This document shows, piece after piece, positions 7,971 to 16,135 of a DNA stretch of 64,000 nt. Position numbers and translations under genes: made by a program. The notes beneath the pieces are model-generated. The model was not told the origin of the DNA. It ran no database searches and was given only the letters and a program-made list of their open reading frames with translations. The stretch is from Hyphomicrobiales bacterium (GTDB taxonomy: Bacteria > Pseudomonadota > Alphaproteobacteria > Rhizobiales > JACESI01), in the NCBI GenBank assembly GCA_013911885.1, contig JACESI010000003.1:124001-188000 (forward strand), in the 5' to 3' direction. The first letter of the stretch is position 1. Every line of letters starts with the position of its first letter.

Positions 7971-8282
7971 GGGGGCCTTGGGTCTGCTGGGGTTTTACGT
8001 TGATGACGCATAATACTCTAGCGGCAAATCGTCTGGCCTGTAAGCCGCGTGCAACCTGTTCACCAAAGGGACCGTGCGCTGAAAACGAACCTGAATCAAA
8101 GATTTTTAAAGTGGACAATTTTTTTTACCACTTGCACCGGATCTGCGTTATACTGAACCTGAAATCCGCTTTGCATCCTGCTATAAGTCTGACTGAAATT
8201 GAACATAGCGGACTGCAGCATCATTTTGCTAGAGTTTGGCATTTTGCAAGAGTTTGGCATTTGCGCGCGTGAGGAGAATACC
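7971..8282. promoter_or_regulatory. Divergent control region between the LysR gene and glcD
   Basis: This 312-bp stretch has no convincing gene. It is AT-richer than its surroundings and holds a tatact hexamer at 8149-8154 that could be a -10 element for glcD, without a good -35. It also holds an 18-bp direct repeat at 8228-8263. LysR boxes (T-N11-A) are probable here but too degenerate for me to place. Confidence 0.45.
8228..8263. repeat. 18-bp direct repeat upstream of glcD
   Basis: Two adjacent 18-bp units (8228-8245 and 8246-8263) share agagtttggcattt and differ at two positions. They end 5 bases before the glcD ribosome binding site (gtgaggag), so the repeat lies in the leader or operator region. 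Confidence 0.85.
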
Positions 8283-9737
8283 ATGGCTGAAATCGAGCTT
8301 TTGAAACCGAACCCTGCAATCCTGGCAAGACGCGGATCGATCATTTCTGCCCTTTCCGGTCTGGTGCCGCAAGATTGCCTGATCCACGATGAGCGCGAGC
8401 TTGTGCCCTTTGAGACCGATGCCTTCATAGCCTATCGCCGGGTGCCGCTCGCCGTTGTTCTGCCGGAGACCACGGAACAGGTTGCGGCCGTCATGAAATA
8501 TTGCGCTGGCGAGGGCATCCCCGTTATCCCGCGCGGGGCGGGCACTTCGCTTGCAGGCGGCGCAATTCCGCAGGAGGATGCGGTTGTGATCGGTGTCAGC
8601 AAGATGCGCGCAATCCTGTCGGTCGATTACCAGAACCGCACCGCGCGGGTGCAGACCGGTGTCACCAATCTCGCCGTGTCGGATCATGTCGGACCGGAAG
8701 GCTTTTTCTATGCACCGGATCCCTCCTCGCAGCTTGCCTGCACCATCGCCGGCAATATCGGCATGAATTCCGGTGGCGCGCATTGCCTGAAATATGGCGT
8801 CACCACCAACAATCTGCTCGGTGTGAAGCTTGTCCTCATGGATGGCACGATTGTCGAGATCGGCGGCGAGGCGCTTGATGCGCCGGGCTACGATTTTCTC
8901 GGACTGATCTGCGGTTCCGAGGGGCAGCTTGGTATTGTCACCGAGGCAACGGTGCGCATTCTGCGCAAGGCGGAAGGCGCGCGCCCCGTGCTGTTCGGCT
9001 TTCATAATGGCTCCGTTGCAGGGGCCTGTGTCGCCGATATCATCGGCTCCGGCATTGTTCCGGTGGCGATCGAATATATGGACCGTGAAGCGATCCATAT
9101 CTGCGAGGAATTTGCCCATGCCGGCTATCCGCTCGATGTCGAGGCACTATTGATCGTCGAAGTCGAGGGTTCGGAAGATGAAATGGACGCGATGCTGGAG
9201 CGGATCATCGCAATCGCCCGCAAGCACGATGTCGCAACTGTGCGCGAAAGCCAGTCGGCGATGGAAGCAGCCGCCATCTGGAAGGGCCGCAAATCAGCCT
9301 TTGGTGCGACCGGCCGGATTGCCGATTACATCTGCATGGATGGCACCGTGCCGCTATCCAAACTCGACTATGTCTTGAAGAAAACCGGTGAGATCATCGA
9401 TCACTACGGTCTGCGCTGCGCCAATGTCTTCCACGCGGGCGACGGCAACATGCACCCACTGATCCTGCACAATTGCAACGATCCCGAGGAAAGCCGCAAG
9501 GCGCATATGGCGGGCGACGATATTCTGCGCCTCTGCGTTGATGTTGGTGGATGCCTGACCGGGGAACATGGCGTCGGCATCGAAAAACGCGACCTGATGC
9601 TGCATCAGTTCAACCAGACCGATCTTGATCAACAGATGGCCGTGCGCGCGGTCTTCGACCCCGATTGGCTGATGAATCCGGCAAAGGTGTTTCCGCTCCA
9701 TGCGCGCGGCAAGAAATCTGAAAAGGCGGCAGCATGA
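8283..9737 (+). CDS. glcD: Glycolate oxidase FAD-linked subunit GlcD
   Basis: A 484-residue FAD-binding catalytic subunit of glycolate oxidase, which oxidises glycolate to glyoxylate. It has a FAD_binding_4 (PCMH) domain at about residues 45-225 with PRGAGTSLAGGA and NIGMNSGGAHCLKYG. A FAD-oxidase C-terminal domain follows, with FHAGDGNMHPLI and GGCLTGEHGVG. The start at 8283 is set by gaggag just upstream; an upstream ATG at 8199 lies in the repeat-bearing leader. It is the first gene of glcDEF and overlaps glcE by 4 bp (ATGA), implying translational coupling. Confidence 0.93.
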   Translation: MAEIELLKPNPAILARRGSIISALSGLVPQDCLIHDERELVPFETDAFIAYRRVPLAVVLPETTEQVAAVMKYCAGEGIPVIPRGAGTSLAGGAIPQEDAVVIGVSKMRAILSVDYQNRTARVQTGVTNLAVSDHVGPEGFFYAPDPSSQLACTIAGNIGMNSGGAHCLKYGVTTNNLLGVKLVLMDGTIVEIGGEALDAPGYDFLGLICGSEGQLGIVTEATVRILRKAEGARPVLFGFHNGSVAGACVADIIGSGIVPVAIEYMDREAIHICEEFAHAGYPLDVEALLIVEVEGSEDEMDAMLERIIAIARKHDVATVRESQSAMEAAAIWKGRKSAFGATGRIADYICMDGTVPLSKLDYVLKKTGEIIDHYGLRCANVFHAGDGNMHPLILHNCNDPEESRKAHMAGDDILRLCVDVGGCLTGEHGVGIEKRDLMLHQFNQTDLDQQMAVRAVFDPDWLMNPAKVFPLHARGKKSEKAAA

Positions 9738-10921
9738 CCCTTTACGCCCCGAAAACGGAAGAAGAAGCGGCCCGCGCCGTTGTCGAGGCGCGGACGAAGG
9801 GAATCCCGTTGCGCATCGTCGGCGGCAGCACGCGGCAAACGATCGGCCGCGCTATAAACACCGAGGCAACGCTTTCAACGGCGAACCTTTCCGGCATCAC
9901 GCTATACGAGCCGATGGAGATGGTGATCTCGGCGCGCGCGGGTACGCCGCTTTCCGAAGTCGAGGGCGCACTGGATAAGAACAATCAGATGTTCACCTTC
10001 GAGCCGATGGATCACCGCACGCTCCTCGGCACCATGGGTGAGCCGACCATTGGCGCGGTTGCGGCTGCGAATATCTCCGGCCCGCGCCGTATTTTCGGCG
10101 GAGCCGCCCGTGACAGCCTGATCGGCGTGCGCTTCGTCAACGGCAAAGGCGATATCGTCAAAAGCGGCGGGCGCGTCATGAAAAACGTCACGGGTCTCGA
10201 TCTCGTGAAATTGCAGGCGGGCGCCTGGGGCACGCTCGGTCTTTTGACCGAGGTGACCTTCAAGCTTCTGCCAAAACCGGAGCGGGTGGCAACGCTCGTC
10301 CTCGCCGGTCTTTCGGACGAGACGGCGATCAAAGCGCTTTGCGCGGCAGCGGGCTCGCCCTTCGAGCCGACCGGCCTTGCTCATTTGCCCAAAGGTATCG
10401 GGGAAGACGAAGCGCGCACGCTCATCCGCATTGAAGGACTGTCCGCGCAGGTTGATTACCGCATCGCCGAATTGCAGAAGGCGCTTGCCCGTTTCGGCGA
10501 GACGCAGCTGATTGAAGGCACGGCGCATGACACGCTCTGGCGAGATATCCGCGATGTCCGCTTCCTCGCCGAACCTCGCAACAAGGCGGTATGGAAATTG
10601 TCCGTCCGCCCGACATCGGCCCCGAACACGGTCGAAGTCATCAAACAGGCCGTTGGCTGCACCTTTTATTTCGATTGGAGCGGCGGTCTCATCTGGCTTG
10701 CCGTTGACGAGATGGATGATGCGGGCGAGGAGACCATCCGCAACGCCGTCCACGCCGCCGATGGCCATGCGACCCTGATCCGTGGCTCGGAAGAACTGCG
10801 CAGCCGGATCGCGGTGTTCGAACCACAACCGGCTCCGCTTGCCGTCGTCTCGGACGGCATCAAGAAGGGTTTTGATCCAGATCGGGTCTTGAATCCCGGC
10901 CTTATGGCCCGTGGCGTTTAG
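9734..10921 (+). CDS. glcE: Glycolate oxidase FAD-binding subunit GlcE
   Basis: A 395-residue second FAD-binding subunit of glycolate oxidase. It carries the PCMH-type fold (LRIVGGSTRQ, then TLLGTMGEPTIGAVAAANISGPRR and KSGGRVMKNVTGLDLVKL) but a shorter C-terminal part than GlcD, as is normal for GlcE. It is translated from an ATG that overlaps the glcD stop and is followed 33 bp later by glcF. Confidence 0.92.
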   Translation: MTLYAPKTEEEAARAVVEARTKGIPLRIVGGSTRQTIGRAINTEATLSTANLSGITLYEPMEMVISARAGTPLSEVEGALDKNNQMFTFEPMDHRTLLGTMGEPTIGAVAAANISGPRRIFGGAARDSLIGVRFVNGKGDIVKSGGRVMKNVTGLDLVKLQAGAWGTLGLLTEVTFKLLPKPERVATLVLAGLSDETAIKALCAAAGSPFEPTGLAHLPKGIGEDEARTLIRIEGLSAQVDYRIAELQKALARFGETQLIEGTAHDTLWRDIRDVRFLAEPRNKAVWKLSVRPTSAPNTVEVIKQAVGCTFYFDWSGGLIWLAVDEMDDAGEETIRNAVHAADGHATLIRGSEELRSRIAVFEPQPAPLAVVSDGIKKGFDPDRVLNPGLMARGV

Positions 10922-10954
10922 CAGGCGTTTAGGAGACCTCAAGGAGGCTGGCAT

Positions 10955-12319
10955 ATGCAAACCAATTTCACCCCTGATCAACTCAAGGACAGCCATGTTG
11001 CGCATTCGGAGAAAATCCTGCGCACCTGTGTCCATTGTGGTTTCTGTACGGCGACCTGCCCGACCTATGTAACTCTCGGCGATGAACTCGACAGCCCGCG
11101 CGGGCGCATCTATCTCATCAAGGACATGCTGGAAAACGACCGTCCCGCCGATGCGAAGACGGTGAAACATATCGACCGTTGCCTTTCGTGCCTGTCATGC
11201 ATGACGACCTGCCCGTCGGGCGTGCATTACATGCACCTCGTCGATCATGCCCGCGCTCATATCGAGAAGACTTATCGCCGCCCGCTGATGGATCGCCTGA
11301 TCCGCACCATCCTTGCTGCGGTGCTGCCATATCCGGCGCGGTTTCGTCTGGCAACCCGTTTGGCCGGACTTGGCAAGCCCTTTGCCGGTCTCCTCAAGTC
11401 GATTCCGCCCTTTGCACGCTTCGGCGCAATGCTGGATCTTGCGCCGTCGAGCCTGCCGGCGCGGACCGAAGCAATGGGACCGAAGGTCTATCCCGCCGTG
11501 GCCGACCGTCGCGGCCGTGTTGCCATTCTCACTGGCTGCGCCCAGCCCGTGTTGCAGCCGGGCATCAACGAGGCGACGATTGCCCTTCTGGGCAGGCTCG
11601 GGATCGAGATCGTCCTTCCCAAGGGTGAAGGTTGCTGCGGCGCGCTCGTCCACCATATGGGCCGCGAGGAGGCAGCCCTCGACGCCGCGCGCAAGAATGT
11701 CGATGCCTGGATACGCGAAATCGAAGGCGCCGGGCTTGATGCCATCATCATCACCGCGTCCGGTTGCGGCACCACCGTCAAGGATTATGGCCATATGCTG
11801 CGGGAAGATCCGGCCTATGCGGCGAAGGCCGAAAAAATCGTTTCGCTGACCAGGGACATTACCGAATATCTGGCCACAATCGACCTGCCGGAGCCATCCT
11901 TCATGCCGGGCATCAAGCTTGCCTATCATTCCGCCTGTTCGATGCAGCATGGCCAGAAGATCACCATGCAACCGAAAAATCTTTTGAAGGCGGCGGGTTT
12001 CCGTGTCGCGGATGTGCCGGAAGGCCATCTCTGCTGCGGCTCTGCCGGGACATACAACATCATGCAGCCGGAAATTGCCGGCAAATTGCGCGACCGCAAG
12101 GTGCGCAATATCAAGAGTACCAGGCCCGACGCGATCGCGACCGGCAATATCGGCTGCATCACCCAGATCGCAAAAGGTATGAGCGACGATGGCGCGGCCA
12201 TCCCGATCCTGCACACGGTCGAACTTCTGAACTGGGTCTATGGTGGCGCTGTGCCGCCGGTTCTGACCGGAAGCGGTCTCGACCGCAAAAAGACCGTGTT
12301 CGCGACTGCCGCCGAATGA
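10955..12319 (+). CDS. glcF: Glycolate oxidase iron-sulfur subunit GlcF
   Basis: A 454-residue iron-sulfur subunit passing electrons from GlcD/E to the quinone pool. Two [4Fe-4S] ferredoxin motifs are visible (CVHCGFCTATCPTY and CLSCLSCMTTCPSG), followed by two cysteine-rich CCG domains (GEGCCGALVHHMG and HLCCGSAGTYN). The start has an excellent Shine-Dalgarno (aaggagg) upstream. The operon ends here at a rho-independent terminator. Confidence 0.93.
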   Translation: MQTNFTPDQLKDSHVAHSEKILRTCVHCGFCTATCPTYVTLGDELDSPRGRIYLIKDMLENDRPADAKTVKHIDRCLSCLSCMTTCPSGVHYMHLVDHARAHIEKTYRRPLMDRLIRTILAAVLPYPARFRLATRLAGLGKPFAGLLKSIPPFARFGAMLDLAPSSLPARTEAMGPKVYPAVADRRGRVAILTGCAQPVLQPGINEATIALLGRLGIEIVLPKGEGCCGALVHHMGREEAALDAARKNVDAWIREIEGAGLDAIIITASGCGTTVKDYGHMLREDPAYAAKAEKIVSLTRDITEYLATIDLPEPSFMPGIKLAYHSACSMQHGQKITMQPKNLLKAAGFRVADVPEGHLCCGSAGTYNIMQPEIAGKLRDRKVRNIKSTRPDAIATGNIGCITQIAKGMSDDGAAIPILHTVELLNWVYGGAVPPVLTGSGLDRKKTVFATAAE

Positions 12320-12334
12320 GGCGGTCACAAAAAA

Positions 12335-12366
12335 CGCCCGGTTGAACGGGCGGCTTTGCTGTTTCT
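12335..12366 (+). terminator. Rho-independent terminator of glcDEF
   Basis: Six-bp G/C stem cgcccg/cgggcg (12335-12340 with 12347-12352), loop gttgaa, followed by a T-rich tail (gctttgctgtttc). It begins 15 bases after the glcF stop codon. Confidence 0.8.
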
Positions 12367-12377
12367 ACTACAGCCCG

Positions 12378-12483
12378 GAGCATAATCGGACCGGGGTGAA
12401 GCGAGGATCGGCAAGATCATGCGGCGTCAATAAAGCTGTGAGAGCGCCGATCGGATCCAACCGGATCGAAAGGCGCTCTAAGG
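12378..12483. repeat. Degenerate Rhizobiales-type dispersed palindromic repeat
   Basis: Two hairpins in tandem. One has arms gcataat/atcatgc (12380-12422). The other has arms agagcgcc/ggcgctct with an inner gatc-rich stem (12441-12480). The order resembles the short palindromic elements scattered between genes in Rhizobiales genomes: a tagagcg...cgctcta hairpin joined to a gcatgatc...gatcatgc-type hairpin. I recognise the architecture from memory and could not count copies outside this window. Confidence 0.6.
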
Positions 12484-12494
12484 TGATCTTGTGG

Positions 12495-13328
12495 TCAGAT
12501 GACGATGACCTTGGTGCCGACGCCGACGCGGGTGTAAAGGTCCTCAACGTCTTCATTGCGCATTCTGATACAACCGGAGGAGACTGCCTGACCGATCGAC
12601 CATGGCGCATTCGTGCCATGGATGCGGTAAAGCGTCGAACCGAGATAGAGCGACCGCGCACCGAGTGGGTTTTCCGGGCCGCCTTCCATGAAGGTTGGCA
12701 GAATACGGCCTTTCGCGCGCTCGCGGGCGATCATTGCAGCCGGTGGCCGCCAGGATGGCCATTCCGCCTTGCGCGTCACCTTGTGGGTTCCCGCCCATTC
12801 GAAGCCGGGCTTGCCGACGCCAACGCCATAGCGCCGCGCTTCGCCATTCGCAAGAACCAGATAGAGATACCGATTGTTGGTGTCGATCACGATGGTACCG
12901 GGCGCTTGTGACGTATTGTATTCCACAATCTGCGGCAGGAATTGCGGCGGCAGGCTTCGGCGCGCCGGAGCTTCGCTTGCAGCGCGAATCTGCTGCTGGG
13001 CTGGTGCATTGAGTGCAAGGGCGCTCTGGACAGATCGCTTCTTGGTGGCAGGCGGCGCCAAGCGCTCAGTACGTTCTGCGGCTCGCCGTGGCGCAGCCGG
13101 TGTGTAAGACCGGCTGGAGCGCACGACGACGCGGGCGCGTTGCGGTGTCGAAAGTTGCAATTGCCACGGCTCGGTCAGGTCCGGACTCAGAACAACCGGC
13201 GGTCTCTCGACATAACGGCTTTGGGCTTGCGCCGAGGCAATGACGATAAAACTGCTCGTTACGGCCATTCCAAGGCCGATAAGACCTGAGCCTATGCGAC
13301 CAGATAGACGGTTTCGAATTTTCAACAT
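12495..13328 (-). CDS. L,D-transpeptidase (YkuD family), exported
   Basis: A 277-residue exported L,D-transpeptidase that would form 3-3 peptidoglycan cross-links or attach proteins to the wall in the periplasm. An N-terminal signal/anchor lies at about residues 12-35 (GLIGLGMAVTSSFIVIASAQA), followed by a basic Ala/Arg-rich linker. The YkuD domain covers the last ~135 residues. The catalytic motif reads HGTNAPWSIGQ ... SSGCIRM, with catalytic Cys near residue 254. The ATG at 13328 is chosen because the upstream frame lacks signal-like sequence; the Shine-Dalgarno is weak. Confidence 0.88.
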   Translation of the reverse strand: MLKIRNRLSGRIGSGLIGLGMAVTSSFIVIASAQAQSRYVERPPVVLSPDLTEPWQLQLSTPQRARVVVRSSRSYTPAAPRRAAERTERLAPPATKKRSVQSALALNAPAQQQIRAASEAPARRSLPPQFLPQIVEYNTSQAPGTIVIDTNNRYLYLVLANGEARRYGVGVGKPGFEWAGTHKVTRKAEWPSWRPPAAMIARERAKGRILPTFMEGGPENPLGARSLYLGSTLYRIHGTNAPWSIGQAVSSGCIRMRNEDVEDLYTRVGVGTKVIVI

Positions 13329-13505
13329 GAGCGTACTCTCTACTTGGCGTCCATATTTCAGACGCGCCAGTGCGCGCGTCCGTCTCAGGCCAAAGTAGGC
13401 GAAACCTTGTCGAAAGGTGTAAACAGACGACCGCCTCAACGTTTTGTGAGCCGGAAATCAATAGTTAAGGTTAAAAGCTCGTTTGTTAGATTGGTTAAAA
13501 CAAAC

Positions 13506-14327
13506 TTAGGACGACGGCATCCTTGCAATGCAGTCGTCAATGACCGCAGGCAGCAAACCGGCCACGTCGCCTTTTTTCATGCCGGCCTTGATGCGGGGAT
13601 CATAAAGGGCGTTCATCAGCACCTGATCGTGCATGGTGAAGGAGGCCTTGGTCGTCTTCGTGTTGAAGATGCTGTATTCGGGTGTTCCGTTATCGGAAAT
13701 CGGTCCAAGCCCCTGGAGAACTTCCTCGATCAGACATCGGTTGAAAATCGCGTCGCTTCGGTCTGACAGGAGCGCCACCTCGGTGTGCTCTATGCCGTTG
13801 GCGTTCACGCGCATATAGGAAAAGCAGGTGCCACGCACAGGAACATTCGTTCGGCCGTACATTTTCTGGACCACGCCACGATATTGATCTCGGTCCACGA
13901 TATGGATCTTGAAATTGGCCTCTTCCGTGCTGTTGGCAAGGGCGGCGTCAAGACCGTTGATCTTGCGCGAAAGTTGCTTGAGGAAGGATTTAACCTCACC
14001 ACTGCGCTGTTTTTTCGCGTGGTTGATGATGGCAAAACGGACCGGAACGGTGTATTTTTTAACCATCTTGCTTTCGGGCCGCCGACTGCCGAACTCCGAT
14101 GTGAAAATCGTATTGAGAAAATCCTTGGTGACCATTTTTCGGTCAACGCCGCTGTGATTGGCTGGATCATCCGCCAGCGCGCCTGTGGCCTGAGAAAACG
14201 CGAAAAGGCCGACAACGAAAAGGCAGACAGTGAAAAGGAAAGCGGCACGTCGCCAACGACGTTCAACTGAAAAGCCAGAAGCGATGTTGGTCAGTCTTGC
14301 CGGCCCGTCATCTTTCAAAGGCTTCAT
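13506..14327 (-). CDS. DUF2927 domain protein, membrane-anchored
   Basis: A 273-residue protein with a single N-terminal membrane segment or signal (about residues 27-47, AAFLFTVCLFVVGLFAFS) and a DUF2927 domain in the C-terminal half (MHDQVLMNALYDPRIKAGM, then GLLPAVIDDC). Two Cys pairs in the exported part could form disulfides. The function is unknown. The start is ATG 14327; an in-frame TTG lies six bases upstream. A 16-bp palindrome at 14437-14452 lies upstream of it. Confidence 0.75.
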   Translation of the reverse strand: MKPLKDDGPARLTNIASGFSVERRWRRAAFLFTVCLFVVGLFAFSQATGALADDPANHSGVDRKMVTKDFLNTIFTSEFGSRRPESKMVKKYTVPVRFAIINHAKKQRSGEVKSFLKQLSRKINGLDAALANSTEEANFKIHIVDRDQYRGVVQKMYGRTNVPVRGTCFSYMRVNANGIEHTEVALLSDRSDAIFNRCLIEEVLQGLGPISDNGTPEYSIFNTKTTKASFTMHDQVLMNALYDPRIKAGMKKGDVAGLLPAVIDDCIARMPSS

Positions 14328-14436
14328 CCTCAATCTATCAGTCCAAGGTTTCTTCCCGCAGTTTAAGTCTGGAAAAAACCCTTATCCAGCACACAAAAAA
14401 GCGCGGAAGCCGGGATTTTTGACTATTCATAACCCT

Positions 14437-14452
14437 CTCACACAAATGTGAG
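14437..14452. promoter_or_regulatory. Perfect 16-bp palindrome in a divergent promoter region
   Basis: CTCACA-CAAA-TGTGAG is a perfect inverted repeat between the divergent DUF2927 and CheZ-like genes. It has no T-run on either side, so it looks more like a protein operator than a terminator. No regulator can be named. Confidence 0.4.
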
Positions 14453-14519
14453 CGAATCAACAAGACCCACCCGCAAAAATGGATTTTCCCGGACAGAGGA
14501 TGATTTCTTTTATCGTCGG

Positions 14520-14534
14520 TTAATCTCGATTTAA
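14520..14534. promoter_or_regulatory. Candidate CtrA box upstream of the CheZ-like gene
   Basis: TTAA-N7-TTAA (ttaa tctcgat ttaa) matches the alphaproteobacterial CtrA consensus half-sites and spacing. It lies about 45 bp upstream of the CheZ-like start. A single match of this kind arises by chance fairly often. Confidence 0.35.
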
Positions 14535-14579
14535 GAGTTCGATGAGAATTTTACGTATCTCAGGAAATGGTGGGTGCAT

Positions 14580-15335
14580 ATGTCCAGGAATGCAAAGATT
14601 TACCGCTTTGAAGTAATGAAACAACCAGGCGAGGCGTCGACTGGCGATCATAATCCACCAACCAATGTCATGTTCGAGAAGGTGATGCATGAACTCGCTG
14701 CCCTGCGCCAGCAACTCGCACGCGGCAATATCGGCGTGCTGGATCAGGAAGCGGTCGCGCCTGCCAAAAATGTTGAGAAAAAGGCCGTCCCGAAATCGGT
14801 CGAGAGTGATGACGAAGTTCAGGATCTTCGCAAGGAACTAAACAAGATCTATGAGGCGATTGCCGAAACCAAACGCGAAATCGCGACGATTTCTTCAATC
14901 GGGTTCGATACCACTTCCGGTCGCCCCGTCGATGAGCTTGACGCGGTTGTGAAAGGTACCGAAGTCGCAACCAACCAGATCCTGACAGCGATCGAGAATG
15001 TCGAGCGCGACGCCACCACTCTCGCAAATTCACTGGCGGGCGATGAAGGTCTGATCGCTTCGAATATTCAGGAACAGATCGTCTCGATTTACGAGGCCTG
15101 CAACTTTCAGGACATTACCGGCCAGCGCATCGCAAAAGTGGTGCAGGTTTTGAAGTTCGTCTCCGAGCGCACGGACAAGATGATCAGCATCTGGGGCGGC
15201 ATCGAGAGCTTTGATGAGGTCGATGTCGATGCCGCGATCGGCCGCATCGGCGATGCGAAACTGCTCAACGGCCCGGCGCTTGAAACCGATGTCGCTGTCG
15301 CCTCGCAGGATGATATCGACGCACTCTTCGATTGA
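14580..15335 (+). CDS. CheZ-like protein phosphatase (paralogue 1)
   Basis: A 251-residue CheZ-family protein, expected to accelerate dephosphorylation of a CheY-type response regulator. The predicted long helical hairpin contains FQDITGQRIAKVV at about residues 175-187, the catalytic CheZ signature with the conserved Gln. The last ten residues SQDDIDALFD resemble both the CheZ C-terminal and the FliM N-terminal CheY-docking peptides. ATG 14580 is taken as start; GTG 14574 is better spaced from agga (14562-14565) and is possible. It is monocistronic, with a terminator downstream. A second CheZ-like gene lies at 26.1 kb. Confidence 0.8.
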   Translation: MSRNAKIYRFEVMKQPGEASTGDHNPPTNVMFEKVMHELAALRQQLARGNIGVLDQEAVAPAKNVEKKAVPKSVESDDEVQDLRKELNKIYEAIAETKREIATISSIGFDTTSGRPVDELDAVVKGTEVATNQILTAIENVERDATTLANSLAGDEGLIASNIQEQIVSIYEACNFQDITGQRIAKVVQVLKFVSERTDKMISIWGGIESFDEVDVDAAIGRIGDAKLLNGPALETDVAVASQDDIDALFD

Positions 15336-15390
15336 TTGCCGTCTCCCGTCATCAAAGGTGACAAGAAGACCGCTTTTGTCTAAACGGTTT

Positions 15391-15422
15391 CAGGCGTCCG
15401 GATGGGGCGCCTGAGGCTTTTT
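15391..15422 (+). terminator. Rho-independent terminator after the CheZ-like gene
   Basis: Stem caggcg/cgcctg (15391-15396 with 15408-15413), followed by aggc and a five-T run ending at 15422, just before tag. Confidence 0.75.
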
Positions 15423-15432
15423 GGGGACGATC

Positions 15433-16047
15433 ATGACGATCTTGGCGGATCTGCCGCGCTGCGGCTGGCCGGGTGCGGACACCGACTATCTGCGTTATCA
15501 CGACGAGGAATGGGGCCACCCGGTTGTCGATGATCGGCGGCTTTTTGAGAAAATCTGCCTTGAAGGGTTCCAGTCGGGCCTTTCCTGGATCACGATCTTG
15601 CGCAAGCGCGAGAATTTTCGCGCCGCCTTTGCCGGCTTCGAGATTGCGAAAGTGGCCGCTTTCGATGCCGACGATACGGAGCGCCTTGTTGGCGATGCCG
15701 GGATCATCCGCCATCGCGGCAAGATCGTATCCACAATCAACAATGCCCGGCGCGCGCTCGATCTTCAGGCGGAATTTGGCTCGCTTGCGGCCTATTTCTG
15801 GCAATTCGAGCCCCCCTCATCCGAGCGCCCGGCCTCAATCACGTCATCGACAATCCCGGCGCAGACACCAGCCTCCACAGCGCTTTCGAAAGATCTGAAG
15901 AAGCGTGGCTGGACTTTTGTCGGGCCGACGACCTGCTATGCCTTCATGCAGGCAATGGGCATGGTGAATGATCATGTGGACGGCTGTTTCTGTCGCCCGC
16001 TCATCGATGAAAAGCGCTCGGCGCTTGCCCGCCCGACACGCGCATGA
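15433..16047 (+). CDS. tag: DNA-3-methyladenine glycosylase I
   Basis: A 204-residue Tag glycosylase that removes 3-methyladenine from alkylated DNA in base excision repair. N-terminal RCGWPGADTDYLRYHDEEWG carries the zinc-binding Cys and His. The central LFEKICLEGFQSGLSWITIL is the hallmark, and the C-terminal GPTTCYAFMQAMGMVNDH with GCFC supplies the remaining zinc ligands. ATG 15433 is preferred over TTG 15421, which lies in the preceding terminator. Confidence 0.9.
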   Translation: MTILADLPRCGWPGADTDYLRYHDEEWGHPVVDDRRLFEKICLEGFQSGLSWITILRKRENFRAAFAGFEIAKVAAFDADDTERLVGDAGIIRHRGKIVSTINNARRALDLQAEFGSLAAYFWQFEPPSSERPASITSSTIPAQTPASTALSKDLKKRGWTFVGPTTCYAFMQAMGMVNDHVDGCFCRPLIDEKRSALARPTRA

Positions 16048-16135
16048 GCCGCCGACTTGAATGCTTGCCGCTTTCGGCCTGATGGGCTAGGAAGGCCGCA
16101 ATCATAAAAGGGGCTTCCGCCCGCTCAGGAAATCC

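Noticed and set aside
13483..13507. gtttgtt/aacaaac inverted repeat after the DUF2927 gene
   Set aside because: A weak A/T stem with a long loop and no T-run; not strong enough to call a terminator.
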